64,000 bases of DNA from Stutzerimonas xanthomarina (GTDB lineage Bacteria; Pseudomonadota; Gammaproteobacteria; Pseudomonadales; Pseudomonadaceae), in contig NZ_RHQM01000002.1 of assembly GCF_003935375.1 (NCBI RefSeq), forward strand, positions 1-64,000, in the 5' to 3' direction. Both the position numbers and the translations under genes were made by a program. Shown one piece after another: positions 48,105 through 56,615 of the stretch. The number at the start of each line of letters is the position of its first letter. The first letter of the stretch is position 1. The notes beneath the pieces were generated by a model. That model was not told the DNA's origin. It saw only the letters and a list, made by a program, of their open reading frames with translations, and ran no database searches.

Positions 48105-48904
48105 GGACGCGGCGCGGGGGGCTGGTCGCTGGCTTCTGCAGGGTCTTCCTCGGCATCGCCACGGAACTGCGCTTCACGCGTCTTGATCATGCTGCCGCAG
48201 ATCACCCCGGCTTCGAACAACAGCCACATCGGTATCGCCAGCAAAGACTGAGAGAACACGTCCGGTGGCGTCAGCACCATGCCGACGGCAAAGCAGCCGA
48301 CGACCACATAGGGTCGGCTCTTGCGCAGGGTGGCGACGTCGACGATGCCCACCCAGATCAGCAGAAAAGTCGCCACTGGAATCTCGAATGCCACGCCGAA
48401 GGCGAAGAACAGCGTGAGCACAAAGTCCAGGTACTGGCCGATGTCCGTCATCATCGCCACGCCTTCCGGCGTCACGCTGGCGAAGAAGCCGAACATGATC
48501 GGGAACACGACGAAATAGGCGAAGGCCATGCCGGCGTAGAACAGGAAAATGCTCGACACCAGCAGCGGCACGGCGATGCGCTTTTCGTGCTTGTACAGGC
48601 CTGGGGCGATGAAGCCCCATATCTGGTACAGGATGATCGGCATCGACAGGAACAGCGCGACCATCAAGGTCAGCTTGAACGGTGTCAGGAAGGGCGAGGC
48701 GACGCCGGTGGCGATCATCGTCGCGCCTTCCGGCAGATAGGCGCGCAGCGGCGCGGCGACCAGTGCGTAGATCTGCTGGGAGAAGTAGAACAGCCCGCCG
48801 AACAACAGGCCGATGGCCACGACGCAGCGCAGCAGGCGCTTGCGCAGTTCGGTCAGATGAGCGATCAGGGGCATTTCCTGATCATCGATGGAAGACTGGC
48901 TCAT
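48101..48904 (-). CDS. tatC: TatC, twin-arginine translocase receptor subunit
   Basis: 267 residues, six membrane helices. N-terminal [13 protein letters not shown] and cytoplasmic-loop [33 protein letters not shown] are TatC signatures; the latter recognises the twin arginines. Start overlaps the tatB stop by 4 nt and the stop overlaps rsmE. A likely substrate in this window is the exported aldo/keto reductase. Confidence 0.96.
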   Translation of the reverse strand: MSQSSIDDQEMPLIAHLTELRKRLLRCVVAIGLLFGGLFYFSQQIYALVAAPLRAYLPEGATMIATGVASPFLTPFKLTLMVALFLSMPIILYQIWGFIAPGLYKHEKRIAVPLLVSSIFLFYAGMAFAYFVVFPIMFGFFASVTPEGVAMMTDIGQYLDFVLTLFFAFGVAFEIPVATFLLIWVGIVDVATLRKSRPYVVVGCFAVGMVLTPPDVFSQSLLAIPMWLLFEAGVICGSMIKTREAQFRGDAEEDPAEASDQPPAPRP

Positions 48905-49323
48905 GGTTCTGGCGATCTGTCGGGGCGAGGGGTAGGTGCGGGTTCAGCAACAGGTGCAGCTGGCGGCACTTCCGGGCTGGGGCTGGGCGTAACGGCGGCG
49001 CCGGTACTGTCCGCACTTTCGCTCGCCGTGTTTTCGGTCGGCGGTGGCGTGGCGGTGCTCGAGCTGGGGGTCGAAGTCGGCGGCATGATGCTTTGCTTCA
49101 TTTCCCGCTCCAGGTCGAGGATGCGCTCGTTGTGCAGCTGCCGACGGATCTCGTCGGCACCGATCTCGCGCTCCACCTCGGCCTTGATGTTGCTGAAGCT
49201 GCGTTTCAGCCGGCCAACCCACAGTCCCGTGGTGCGAACTGCACCGGGCAGGCGTTCCGGCCCGAGCACCATCAATGCCACCAGGCCGACCAGTAGCAGT
49301 TCGGTGAAACCGATATCGAACAT
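48901..49323 (-). CDS. tatB: TatB, twin-arginine translocase subunit
   Basis: 140 residues. N-terminal membrane helix [27 protein letters not shown] with the conserved Glu and Pro, an amphipathic helix, then a low-complexity Pro/Ser/Thr/Glu tail. Forms the receptor complex with TatC. Separated from tatA by a 71-nt gap that holds a stable hairpin. Confidence 0.94.
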   Translation of the reverse strand: MFDIGFTELLLVGLVALMVLGPERLPGAVRTTGLWVGRLKRSFSNIKAEVEREIGADEIRRQLHNERILDLEREMKQSIMPPTSTPSSSTATPPPTENTASESADSTGAAVTPSPSPEVPPAAPVAEPAPTPRPDRSPEP

Positions 49324-49350
49324 CAGGACGTGCTCACATCAATAGGGAGA

Positions 49351-49383
49351 GCGGCCGGGCAGCGAAGGTCGCCGCTCGGCCGC
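49351..49383 (-). promoter_or_regulatory. Intercistronic hairpin between tatA and tatB
   Basis: 7-bp stem GCGGCCG / CGGCCGC with an inner AGCG/CGCT stem, giving a GC-rich structure about 11 bp long with one bulge. It has no T-run. It could protect or pause the tatA part of the message, so that TatA is made in excess over TatB and TatC. Confidence 0.5.
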
Positions 49384-49394
49384 ATGGAACGTTA

Positions 49395-49628
49395 TCACTG
49401 GTCTTTCTTGGTCGGTTCTTCGACCTTGCGCGCCTGCGCGTCAATGGTCTGGTTCTGCTTGTCTTCGACGCCGGGCTTTTCCTCGTCGGTGCCCATGGAT
49501 TTGCGGAAGCCCTTGATCGCATCACCGAGGTCGGAGCCCAGGCCCTTGAGGCGCTTGGTGCCGAACAACATGATGACGATGAGCAGAATGATCAGGAGTT
49601 GCCAGATGCTGATGCCGCCAAAACCCAT
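49395..49628 (-). CDS. tatA: TatA, pore-forming twin-arginine translocase subunit
   Basis: 77 residues. [45 protein letters not shown] has the N-out helix, FGTKRL hinge and amphipathic helix typical of TatA. First of tatABC, 20 nt after hisE. Order hisI-hisE-tatABC is the standard Pseudomonas arrangement. Confidence 0.97.
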   Translation of the reverse strand: MGFGGISIWQLLIILLIVIMLFGTKRLKGLGSDLGDAIKGFRKSMGTDEEKPGVEDKQNQTIDAQARKVEEPTKKDQ

Positions 49629-49648
49629 GGTGATATCTCCGATGTGAA

Positions 49649-49981
49649 TCAGGTTTGCGGACGCGCGGCTTTTTCCGCGTGTCCGGAGAGACCGAAGCGT
49701 CGATCCAGTTCATCCAGCACGGCCTGCGGGTGCTGGCCGAGCGCGGCGAGCATGACCAGGCTGTGGAACCAGAGGTCAGCGGTTTCGTAGATCAGGTCGC
49801 TGGAGTCGCCACTGACGGCGGCGTCCTTGGCGGCGAGAATGGTTTCCACCGATTCCTCGCCGACCTTCTCAAGAATCTTGTTCAGGCCCTTGTGGTACAG
49901 GCTGGCAACGTAGGAGCTGTCCGGCGCCGCGCCTTTGCGGGCTTCCAGCACCTCGGCCAGACGGGTCAGGGTGTCACTCAT
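49649..49981 (-). CDS. hisE: Phosphoribosyl-ATP pyrophosphatase
   Basis: 110 residues from [16 protein letters not shown]. Second step of histidine synthesis. [15 protein letters not shown] and [21 protein letters not shown] are the metal-binding all-alpha NTP-PPase motifs. The ATG 5 codons into the longer frame was chosen because it matches the family N-terminus; it overlaps the hisI end by 8 nt. Confidence 0.95.
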   Translation of the reverse strand: MSDTLTRLAEVLEARKGAAPDSSYVASLYHKGLNKILEKVGEESVETILAAKDAAVSGDSSDLIYETADLWFHSLVMLAALGQHPQAVLDELDRRFGLSGHAEKAARPQT

Positions 49982-50369
49982 GCTTGTGCTCCGCATAGAT
50001 GGCGTGCGGGTCCTTGAGGACCGGCTCGACGACCTTCCAGGCGCCGTTTTCGAAAACGCGGTAGAAGCAGCTTTCCCGACCGGTGTGACAGGCGATGCCG
50101 CCGATCTGCTCGACCATCAGGATGATCACGTCGGCGTCACAGTCCAGGCGCAGCTCGTGCAGCTGCTGCACATGTCCGGACTCCTCGCCCTTGCGCCAAA
50201 GCCGGTTACGCGAACGCGACCAGTAGATGGCGCGGTTTTCCTGCGCAGTCAGCGTCAGGGCTTCGCGATTCATCCAGGCCATCATCAGCACGCGGCCGGT
50301 CTTGTGGTCCTGGGCGATCGCCGGCACCAGACCGTCGGCGTTCCAGTTGATTTCGTCCAGCCAGTTCAT
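49974..50369 (-). CDS. hisI: Phosphoribosyl-AMP cyclohydrolase
   Basis: 131 residues. Third step of histidine synthesis. Zinc and active-site residues are visible in [17 protein letters not shown] and [12 protein letters not shown]. Separate from hisE as in other pseudomonads, not fused as in E. coli. It follows ubiB after 49 nt. Confidence 0.95.
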   Translation of the reverse strand: MNWLDEINWNADGLVPAIAQDHKTGRVLMMAWMNREALTLTAQENRAIYWSRSRNRLWRKGEESGHVQQLHELRLDCDADVIILMVEQIGGIACHTGRESCFYRVFENGAWKVVEPVLKDPHAIYAEHKHE

Positions 50370-50418
50370 CGGATTCTCCGCTCAATGGGCCAAGTGTGCC
50401 AGCCTGCACCAGCGATGG

Positions 50419-52029
50419 CTATCGGCGCACCACGATGAAGATGCCGGCTACCAGCATCACCCACGCCGGCCAGGCGGTTACGGCGGTCAGGCTGTCGGCG
50501 CTGGCCGCCAGAGTCGCGCCGCTGCCGAGCAGTACGGCGCCGATCAGACGCAGCGGCCAGCCGTGGTGGCGCTCGCGCCAGGGCGGCGGTGGGTTGTTCG
50601 CGTGCGGGTGCGCCATGCGCTCGAGCAGCTCGCGGGTCATGTTGGCCAGGTGCGGCAGTTGTTCAATCTGCGCGTGCACGTTCTTGATCAGCTGCTTGGG
50701 GCTCATGCGCTCGCGCATCCAGCGCTCGAGGTACGGCTGGCCGGTGCTCCAGAGGTCGAGATCCGGGTACAGCTCACGGCCGAGACCTTCGATGTTGAGC
50801 AGGGTCTTCTGCAGCAATACCAGCTGTGGCTGCACTTCCATGTTGAAGCGACGCGCCACCTGGAACAGGCGCACCAGCAGCTGGCCGAAGGAGATGTCCT
50901 TCAGCGGCTTCTCGAAGATCGGCTCGCAGACGGTGCGGATCGCGGCCTCGAATTCGTTGACCTTGGTTTCCGCCGGCACCCAGCCCGAATCGATGTGCAG
51001 CTGCGCGACCTTGCGGTAGTCGCGCTTGAAGAAGGCCATCAGGTTGCGCGCCAGATAATCCTGGTCCTCCGGCGTCAGGCTGCCGACGATGCCGAAGTCC
51101 ACCGCGATGTACTGCGGGCTCCAGGGCTGGTGGGTGCTGACGAAGATGTTGCCGGGGTGCATGTCGGCGTGGAAGAAGCTGTCGCGGAACACCTGGGTGA
51201 AGAAAATCTCCACCCCGCGCTCGGCCAGCTGGCGCATGTCGGTGTTCTGTCGTGCCAGCCCAGCCATGTCGGTCACCGGTACGCCGTAGATGCGTTCCAT
51301 CACCAGCACCTGCGGGCGGCAGTAGTCCCAGTACACCTGCGGCACGTAAAGCAGCGCCGAGCCCTCGAAATTGCGCTTGAGTTGGCTGGCGTTGGCCGCT
51401 TCGCGCAGCAGGTCGAGCTCGTCGTAGATGGTCTTGGCGTAGTCGTCGACCACTTCCACCAGGTGCAGGCGGCGCGCGTCGATGGAAATACGCTCGGCGC
51501 TGTTGGCCAGCATGAACAGCCAGGCCAGATCCTGGCTGATGATCGGCCGGAGGTTCGGGCGCACCACCTTGACCACCACTTCCTCGCCGGAACGCAGCTT
51601 GGCTGCGTGCACCTGCGCCACCGACGCGGAGGCCAGCGGTTTGCTGTCGAAACGGGCGAAGATTTCCCCTACCGGAGCGCCCAGCTGGCGCTCGATGAGT
51701 GCCGTGGCGACGGCTGAATCGAAGGGCGGCACGCGGTCCTGCAGCATCGCCAGCTCTTCGGCGATATCCGGCGGCAGCAGATCGCGGCGGGTGGAGAGGA
51801 TCTGCCCGAACTTGATGAAGATCGGCCCCAGGCCCTCCAGTGCCAGACGCAGGCGTGCGCCGCGCGACAGCTCGCTGTGGCGTCGCGGAATCCAGCGCCA
51901 GGGCAGCAGGTAGCTGGTGGCGCGCAGCCACCAGGGCATCGGCAGGTCGAGGATGATGTCATCGAGGCGGTAGCGGATCACCACCAGCAGGATGCGAAAC
52001 AGGCGGCGTGCGGCGGCGAACAGCTTCAT
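50419..52029 (-). CDS. ubiB: UbiB, ubiquinone biosynthesis atypical kinase/ATPase
   Basis: 536 residues. ABC1/ADCK family: KFGQ motif in [18 protein letters not shown], Ala-rich loop [13 protein letters not shown] in place of a P-loop, and catalytic [10 protein letters not shown]. Two membrane helices at the C-terminus. Assists aromatic-ring modification steps of ubiquinone synthesis at the membrane. Overlaps the ubiJ stop by 4 nt. Confidence 0.95.
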   Translation of the reverse strand: MKLFAAARRLFRILLVVIRYRLDDIILDLPMPWWLRATSYLLPWRWIPRRHSELSRGARLRLALEGLGPIFIKFGQILSTRRDLLPPDIAEELAMLQDRVPPFDSAVATALIERQLGAPVGEIFARFDSKPLASASVAQVHAAKLRSGEEVVVKVVRPNLRPIISQDLAWLFMLANSAERISIDARRLHLVEVVDDYAKTIYDELDLLREAANASQLKRNFEGSALLYVPQVYWDYCRPQVLVMERIYGVPVTDMAGLARQNTDMRQLAERGVEIFFTQVFRDSFFHADMHPGNIFVSTHQPWSPQYIAVDFGIVGSLTPEDQDYLARNLMAFFKRDYRKVAQLHIDSGWVPAETKVNEFEAAIRTVCEPIFEKPLKDISFGQLLVRLFQVARRFNMEVQPQLVLLQKTLLNIEGLGRELYPDLDLWSTGQPYLERWMRERMSPKQLIKNVHAQIEQLPHLANMTRELLERMAHPHANNPPPPWRERHHGWPLRLIGAVLLGSGATLAASADSLTAVTAWPAWVMLVAGIFIVVRR

Positions 52030-52649
52030 TCGGGGCGATCTGGATTCAGGTTGAGGGCGAGGCGCTCGATGCGGGCTTCGAGTCGGTCGAGGGCAAGTTT
52101 CATGTCATCCAGCTCGTCGAAACGCGCCTGGGCTTCGGCCTGGCCGACCAGCATCCGCGATTCCTCGCTGAGGTAGTCGGCCAGGTCCTGACGCAGCGAG
52201 TCGGCGCTGTCGCGTACCCAGTCCACTGGGCTGCGCAGGCCGGAGCCGAGCAGCTGTGCGCCGACCGGGCCGAGCCAGCGGGAAATTTCGTATTCCCAGT
52301 CCAGCTCCAGATCCTGCAGCACCTCAGCGAGGTTCATCAGCAGCCCACTGTCGCCGTCGATCTCGACCTCGGGGCCATGCAGCACGGCGGTCTTGTTGCG
52401 GCTGACGGCCAGGCGCAAGAGGCTGCTCGCAGGCGCGCGCAGGCGGCAATCGGCATCCGCGCCCCAGTTGCTGGCTAGGCGCAGGCCTTCGTCGTCGGCA
52501 AGGATGAACAGCCGCCAGGCCGGCGCCGTGCAGTCGATCTCGATGATCCGGCCGCTCAGGCGTGCCAGTCGTGGCAATGCCGTGGGGTCCAGGCGCAGGA
52601 CGCGATTGATGCCACGCTCGGCACCGGCCAGCAGGGCAGCGCGCAACAT
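52026..52649 (-). CDS. ubiJ: UbiJ, ubiquinone biosynthesis accessory protein
   Basis: 207 residues. SCP2-like lipid-binding domain at residues 1-110 ([27 protein letters not shown]), then a helical region with a C-terminal coiled coil ([18 protein letters not shown]). Part of the Ubi metabolon with UbiK. One-nucleotide overlap with ubiE. Confidence 0.92.
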   Translation of the reverse strand: MLRAALLAGAERGINRVLRLDPTALPRLARLSGRIIEIDCTAPAWRLFILADDEGLRLASNWGADADCRLRAPASSLLRLAVSRNKTAVLHGPEVEIDGDSGLLMNLAEVLQDLELDWEYEISRWLGPVGAQLLGSGLRSPVDWVRDSADSLRQDLADYLSEESRMLVGQAEAQARFDELDDMKLALDRLEARIERLALNLNPDRPE

Positions 52650-53419
52650 CAGGGTTTGATGCCGCGGTGCAGGGCGACGATGCCGCCGGTCATGTTGTGA
52701 TAGCTGACGCGCTCGAAACCGGCGGTCTCCATCATGCCTTTGAGCGTTTCCTGATCCGGGTGCATGCGGATCGACTCGGCCAGGTAGCGATAGCTCTCGG
52801 CGTCGTTGGTGATCAGCTTGCCCATCATCGGCAGTAGGCTGAACGAGTAGGCGTCGTAGGCCTTGGAAAACAGCTGGTTGGTCGGCTTGGAGAATTCCAG
52901 TACCAGCAGGCGACCGCCCGGCTTGAGCACGCGCAGCATCGACGCGATTGCGTCTTCCTTGTGCGTCACGTTGCGCAGGCCGAAGGCGATGGTGACCACG
53001 TCGAAGTGATTGTCCGGGAAGGGCAGCTTCTCGGCATCGGCCTGAACGAACCTGACGTTGCCGGCGACGCCCTTGTCCAGCAGCTTGTCGCGGCCGACCT
53101 TGAGCATCGAAGCATTGATGTCGGCCAGCACCACCTCGCCGGTGGGGCCGACGATGCGCGAGAACTGGCGGGTCAGGTCACCGGTGCCGCCGGCGATGTC
53201 CAGGATGCGATTGCCGTGGCGGGCGCCGGACAGCTCGATGGTGAAACGCTTCCACAGGCGATGCACGCCACCTGACATCAGGTCGTTCATCAGGTCGTAC
53301 TTGGCGGCCACGGAGTGGAACACCTCGGCCACCTTCTGCGCCTTCTGGCTTTCCGGCACGTTCTTGTAGCCGAAATGGGTGGTCGGTTCTGCGTCATGCG
53401 CTTTGCGAGGGTCGGTCAT
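52649..53419 (-). CDS. ubiE: UbiE, demethylmenaquinone/demethoxyubiquinol methyltransferase
   Basis: 256 residues. Class I SAM methyltransferase: motif [18 protein letters not shown], motif II and [16 protein letters not shown]-methylation in ubiquinone (and menaquinone) synthesis. First gene of the minus-strand ubiE-ubiJ-ubiB transcription unit that reads on toward hisI-hisE-tatABC-rsmE. Confidence 0.96.
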   Translation of the reverse strand: MTDPRKAHDAEPTTHFGYKNVPESQKAQKVAEVFHSVAAKYDLMNDLMSGGVHRLWKRFTIELSGARHGNRILDIAGGTGDLTRQFSRIVGPTGEVVLADINASMLKVGRDKLLDKGVAGNVRFVQADAEKLPFPDNHFDVVTIAFGLRNVTHKEDAIASMLRVLKPGGRLLVLEFSKPTNQLFSKAYDAYSFSLLPMMGKLITNDAESYRYLAESIRMHPDQETLKGMMETAGFERVSYHNMTGGIVALHRGIKP

Positions 53420-53654
53420 GTCACTTTCGCCGGAAAGAATGTGCCCGGCATTCTAAACCTAAATAGGCGGCTGATAAGCGTCGAGCTGGCGGTCGCGGGC
53501 AAAAGGGCTAGCGACGACATGTCGCAGGATGGCGCTGGCGGGGACGGGCCTGGGGGACAGAGGGTTCACTGGCATGAGCAGGCGGGGCGGCCAGGCGATC
53601 GACGGCGCCGCTTTGCTATAGTGCGCGCCTTTTCGGGCGCAGCCAGGAGTCCTC

Positions 53655-53930
53655 ATGGCCCAGATCATCGTCGAACGTACCCACAATCTTGGCCGCGAGG
53701 CCGCACGCGAGAAGGCCGACGAACTGGCTGCACGCCTGGCTCGCGAGTTCGGTGTGAGCTGTCAGTGGCAGGGCGATGTGCTGGCAGTCAAGCGCAGCGG
53801 CGCGGATGGGCGTATCGAAGTCTACGAGGACAGCGTGAAGGTCCTGCTCAACCTCGGCCTGCTGCTCTCGGCCATGGGCAGCAGCATTCAGGGTCAGATC
53901 GAGCGAGCGCTGGACAAGGCGCTGGCCTAA
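53655..53930 (+). CDS. Polyhydroxyalkanoic acid system family protein
   Basis: 91 residues, small alpha/beta protein. MAQIIVERTHNLGREAAREKADELAARLAREFGVSCQWQGD is the signature of the PHA_gran_rgn family found beside pha gene clusters in Pseudomonas. No phaC, phaZ, phaD, phaF or phaI is nearby. Preceded by CAGGAG and a GCTATAGT -10-like element. The 53420-53654 upstream region holds no other recognisable feature. Confidence 0.87.
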   Translation: MAQIIVERTHNLGREAAREKADELAARLAREFGVSCQWQGDVLAVKRSGADGRIEVYEDSVKVLLNLGLLLSAMGSSIQGQIERALDKALA

Positions 53931-53972
53931 GCTGGCGGTCAGCCTAGCGGGCGCCTCGATAATGTGCCGGGC

Positions 53973-54074
53973 GTAGGGTGAGTGTCGCTTTTTACATCCA
54001 CCGCGGCTCTAATCGGTGGGCCGCCACCCGGTGGATCGTCACCCGGTGGATCGGTGAAGCGTGATCCACCCTAC
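53973..54074. repeat. Palindromic intergenic repeat element (REP-like)
   Basis: GTAGGGTG at 53973-53980 and its reverse complement CACCCTAC at 54067-54074 bound the element. Inside are two exact-neighbour 15-nt tandem units beginning CACCCGGTGGATCG (54025-54039, 54040-54054) and an 8-bp inverted pair GGTGGATC / GATCCACC (54045-54052 with 54063-54070). This matches the general type of extragenic repeat seen in P. stutzeri-group genomes. Confidence 0.6.
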
Positions 54075-54084
54075 GGGTTCGCCC

Positions 54085-54459
54085 TCACAACATCAGCTTG
54101 ACGACCGATTCATTTGGGTCGCGTGACTTGCCGGCGGCCGCCAGTGCCGCGAGATATTCCTCCCACAACGTCTGCTGATTCAGCGCCAGGCGCTCCAGGT
54201 AATCCCAGGTGAACAGGCCGCTGTCATGGCCGTCGCTGAAGGTCAGCTTCAGCGCGTACTGGCCGGCCGGTTCGATCTGCTCCAGGCCTACGTTCAGCTT
54301 GCCGGTCTGCAGCACCGGATTACCGTGGCCCTGCACCTCGGCCGAGGGTGAATGCACGCGCAGGAATTCGGCGGACAGCACATGGCGCTCGTCGCTGCCA
54401 TATTCCAGCTCCAGGGTTTTCGACGCCTTGTGCAGCTTGATTGCGGTGGGGATGCGCAT
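54085..54459 (-). CDS. DUF971 (gamma-butyrobetaine hydroxylase-like N-terminal domain) protein
   Basis: 124 residues. IPTAIKLHKASKTLELEYGSDERHVLSAEFLRVHSPSAEVQGHG is the DUF971 domain, a small metal-binding fold also fused to carnitine-synthesis hydroxylases. In Pseudomonas the gene lies between hslU and the pha cluster; here it directly follows hslU. Function unknown, possibly Fe-S related. Confidence 0.88.
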   Translation of the reverse strand: MRIPTAIKLHKASKTLELEYGSDERHVLSAEFLRVHSPSAEVQGHGNPVLQTGKLNVGLEQIEPAGQYALKLTFSDGHDSGLFTWDYLERLALNQQTLWEEYLAALAAAGKSRDPNESVVKLML

Positions 54460-54507
54460 GCAACGCTCCGGAAGAACCGGCCGTGGCGATTGCCACGGCC
54501 GCGACGG

Positions 54508-55851
54508 TTAGAGGATGTAGCGCAACAGGTCTTCGTCCTGCGCCAGCTCGCCGAGATGCTCGTTGACGTAGGCAGCGTCGATGCGGATCGCCTCGCCGTC
54601 CTGTTTGGCGGCGATATCGGCAGCGCTGAAGGAAACCTCCTCCAGCAGGCGCTCGAGCAGCGTGTGCAGGCGACGCGCACCGATGTTCTCGGTCTTTTCG
54701 TTGACCTGCCAGGCGATCTCGGCGATGCGTTTGATGCCATCTTCGAGGAATTCGACGTGCAGGCCTTCGGTCTTCAGCAGCTCGCGGTACTGCTCGGTGA
54801 GCGCCGCGTGCGGCTCGGTGAGGATGCGCTCGAAGTCTTCCGGTGACAGCGCCTTGAGCTCGACACGGATCGGCAGGCGACCCTGCAGTTCCGGCACCAG
54901 GTCGCTGGGCTTGGACAGGTGGAAGGCGCCGGAAGCGATGAAGAGGATATGGTCGGTCTTGACCATGCCGAGTTTTGTGTTGACCGTGCAGCCTTCGATC
55001 AGCGGCAGCAGGTCGCGCTGCACGCCCTCGCGGGAGACATCGGCGCCGCTGGTGTTGCCACGCTTGGCGACCTTGTCGATCTCGTCGATGAAGACGATGC
55101 CGTGCTGCTCGACCGCTTCCAGAGCGCGGGCCTTGAGGTTTTCTTCGTTGACCAGGCGCGCGGCTTCTTCGTCGCGGATCAGCTTGAAGGCTTCCTTGAT
55201 CCTCAGCTTGCGGCTCTTCTTCTTGCCCTTGCCCATGTTGGCGAAGAGGTTCTGCAGCTGGTTGGTCATCTCCTCCATGCCGGGCGGTGCCATGATTTCC
55301 ACGCCGGCCGGGCTTTCGGCGACCTCGATGTCGATTTCCTTGTCATCCAGCTGGCCTTCGCGCAGGCGCTTGCGGAACAGCTGGCGGGTGTTGGAATCGC
55401 TCGGCTGCATTGGCTCCTCGGAGAAGCCCACCGGACGTGCCGGCGGCAGCAGGGCGTCGAGAATGCGTTCCTCGGCGGCGTCCTCGGCGCGGTGGCGCAT
55501 CTTGTGCACCTCCTGCTCGCGCAGCATTTTCAAGGCTGCATCGGCCAGGTCGCGGATGATCGATTCGACGTCACGGCCGACATAGCCGACCTCGGTGAAC
55601 TTGGTCGCTTCCACTTTCAGGAAGGGCGCATTGGCGAGCTTGGCCAGGCGGCGGGCGATCTCGGTCTTGCCGACGCCGGTCGGGCCGATCATCAGGATGT
55701 TCTTCGGGGTGACTTCCTGGCGCAGCTCGGCCGGCAGCTGCATGCGGCGCCAGCGATTGCGCAGGGCGATGGCCACGGCGCGCTTGGCGTCGTCCTGGCC
55801 GATGATGTGGCGGTTGAGTTCGTGGACGATCTCGCGGGGCGTCATGGACAT
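54508..55851 (-). CDS. hslU: HslU, ATPase subunit of the HslUV protease
   Basis: 447 residues. AAA+ unfoldase: Walker [10 protein letters not shown], Walker B VFIDEIDK, the pore motif GYVG and C-terminal RYIL tail that docks into HslV are all present. I-domain in the middle. ATG (MSMTPREIV) with GGAG about 10 nt upstream; the long upstream frame runs through hslV in another frame and is not real. 107 nt after hslV and transcribed with it. Confidence 0.96.
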   Translation of the reverse strand: MSMTPREIVHELNRHIIGQDDAKRAVAIALRNRWRRMQLPAELRQEVTPKNILMIGPTGVGKTEIARRLAKLANAPFLKVEATKFTEVGYVGRDVESIIRDLADAALKMLREQEVHKMRHRAEDAAEERILDALLPPARPVGFSEEPMQPSDSNTRQLFRKRLREGQLDDKEIDIEVAESPAGVEIMAPPGMEEMTNQLQNLFANMGKGKKKSRKLRIKEAFKLIRDEEAARLVNEENLKARALEAVEQHGIVFIDEIDKVAKRGNTSGADVSREGVQRDLLPLIEGCTVNTKLGMVKTDHILFIASGAFHLSKPSDLVPELQGRLPIRVELKALSPEDFERILTEPHAALTEQYRELLKTEGLHVEFLEDGIKRIAEIAWQVNEKTENIGARRLHTLLERLLEEVSFSAADIAAKQDGEAIRIDAAYVNEHLGELAQDEDLLRYIL

Positions 55852-55958
55852 TTTTTCGATACTCCGGGAGCTGGGCAGGGAACGAGCAGGCAGCTTGAAA
55901 AACCTAGGCGAGGCGGGCAACGCATTATTGCCAACGCAGCTAGTTTTTAATCGGCCTG

Positions 55959-56495
55959 TCAGATCGCGCTGTCCAGCTCCTCTATGGTCAGATTCTGGTT
56001 GGTGAACACGCAGATGCTGCCGGCGATGTTCAGCGCCGTCTCGGCGATTTCCTGGGCCGACATATCGGCGCCGGCCTTGAGTAGCAGGGCCTTGGCCGCG
56101 GCCTGGGCGAAGCCGCCGCCGGAGCCCATGGCGATCAGGTCGTCCTCGGGCTGCACCACGTCGCCATTGCCGGTGATGATCAGCGAGGCGTACTTGTTGG
56201 CCACCGCCAGCATGGCTTCCAGGCGACTCAGGGAGCGGTCGGTACGCCAGTCCTTGGCCAGCTCGACGGCGGCGCGGACCAGGTGACCCTGATGTTTCTC
56301 CAGCTGCCCTTCGAAGCGTTCGAAGAGGGTGAAGGCGTCGGCGGTGGCGCCGGCGAAGCCCGCCAGAACCTGGCCGTGATAGAGGCGGCGGACCTTCTTG
56401 GCGTTGCCTTTCATGACGGTGTTGCCCAGGGAAACCTGGCCGTCGCCGCCCATGACGACTTTGCCGTTGCGGCGTACTGAAACGATGGTGGTCAA
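55959..56495 (-). CDS. hslV: HslV, peptidase subunit of the HslUV protease
   Basis: 178 residues. Proteasome-like Ntn hydrolase; the catalytic Thr is residue 2 ([30 protein letters not shown]), exposed after removal of the initiator residue. Start codon is TTG, which I accept because Thr-Thr-Ile-Val must be N-terminal and TGTGGAG stands 9 nt before it. A sigma-32 promoter lies about 50 nt upstream. Confidence 0.96.
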   Translation of the reverse strand: MTTIVSVRRNGKVVMGGDGQVSLGNTVMKGNAKKVRRLYHGQVLAGFAGATADAFTLFERFEGQLEKHQGHLVRAAVELAKDWRTDRSLSRLEAMLAVANKYASLIITGNGDVVQPEDDLIAMGSGGGFAQAAAKALLLKAGADMSAQEIAETALNIAGSICVFTNQNLTIEELDSAI

Positions 56496-56541
56496 AGGAA
56501 AATCTCCACACTGCGGGGCGATGAATGCCCGAATGCGGTTG

Positions 56542-56570
56542 ATATGGGGGACTGCTGCCGGCTTTTCAAC
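56542..56570 (-). promoter_or_regulatory. Sigma-32 (RpoH) heat-shock promoter of hslVU
   Basis: Minus strand: GTTGAAA -35 (56564-56570) and CCCCATAT -10 (56542-56549) separated by 14 nt. This matches CTTGAAA-N13-17-CCCCATNT at all but one position. It is about 47 nt before the hslV TTG. Heat-shock control of hslVU is established in other bacteria. Confidence 0.88.
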
Positions 56571-56615
56571 GGCTGTCGGCGAGGTTCATCGACAGCCGTG
56601 GTTCTGCACGAGGCG

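Noticed and set aside
56569..56599. 10-bp hairpin (56569-56578 with 56590-56599) downstream of the molybdoenzyme gene
   Set aside because: No T-run on either strand and it overlaps the -35 of the hslV promoter, so calling it a terminator is not justified.
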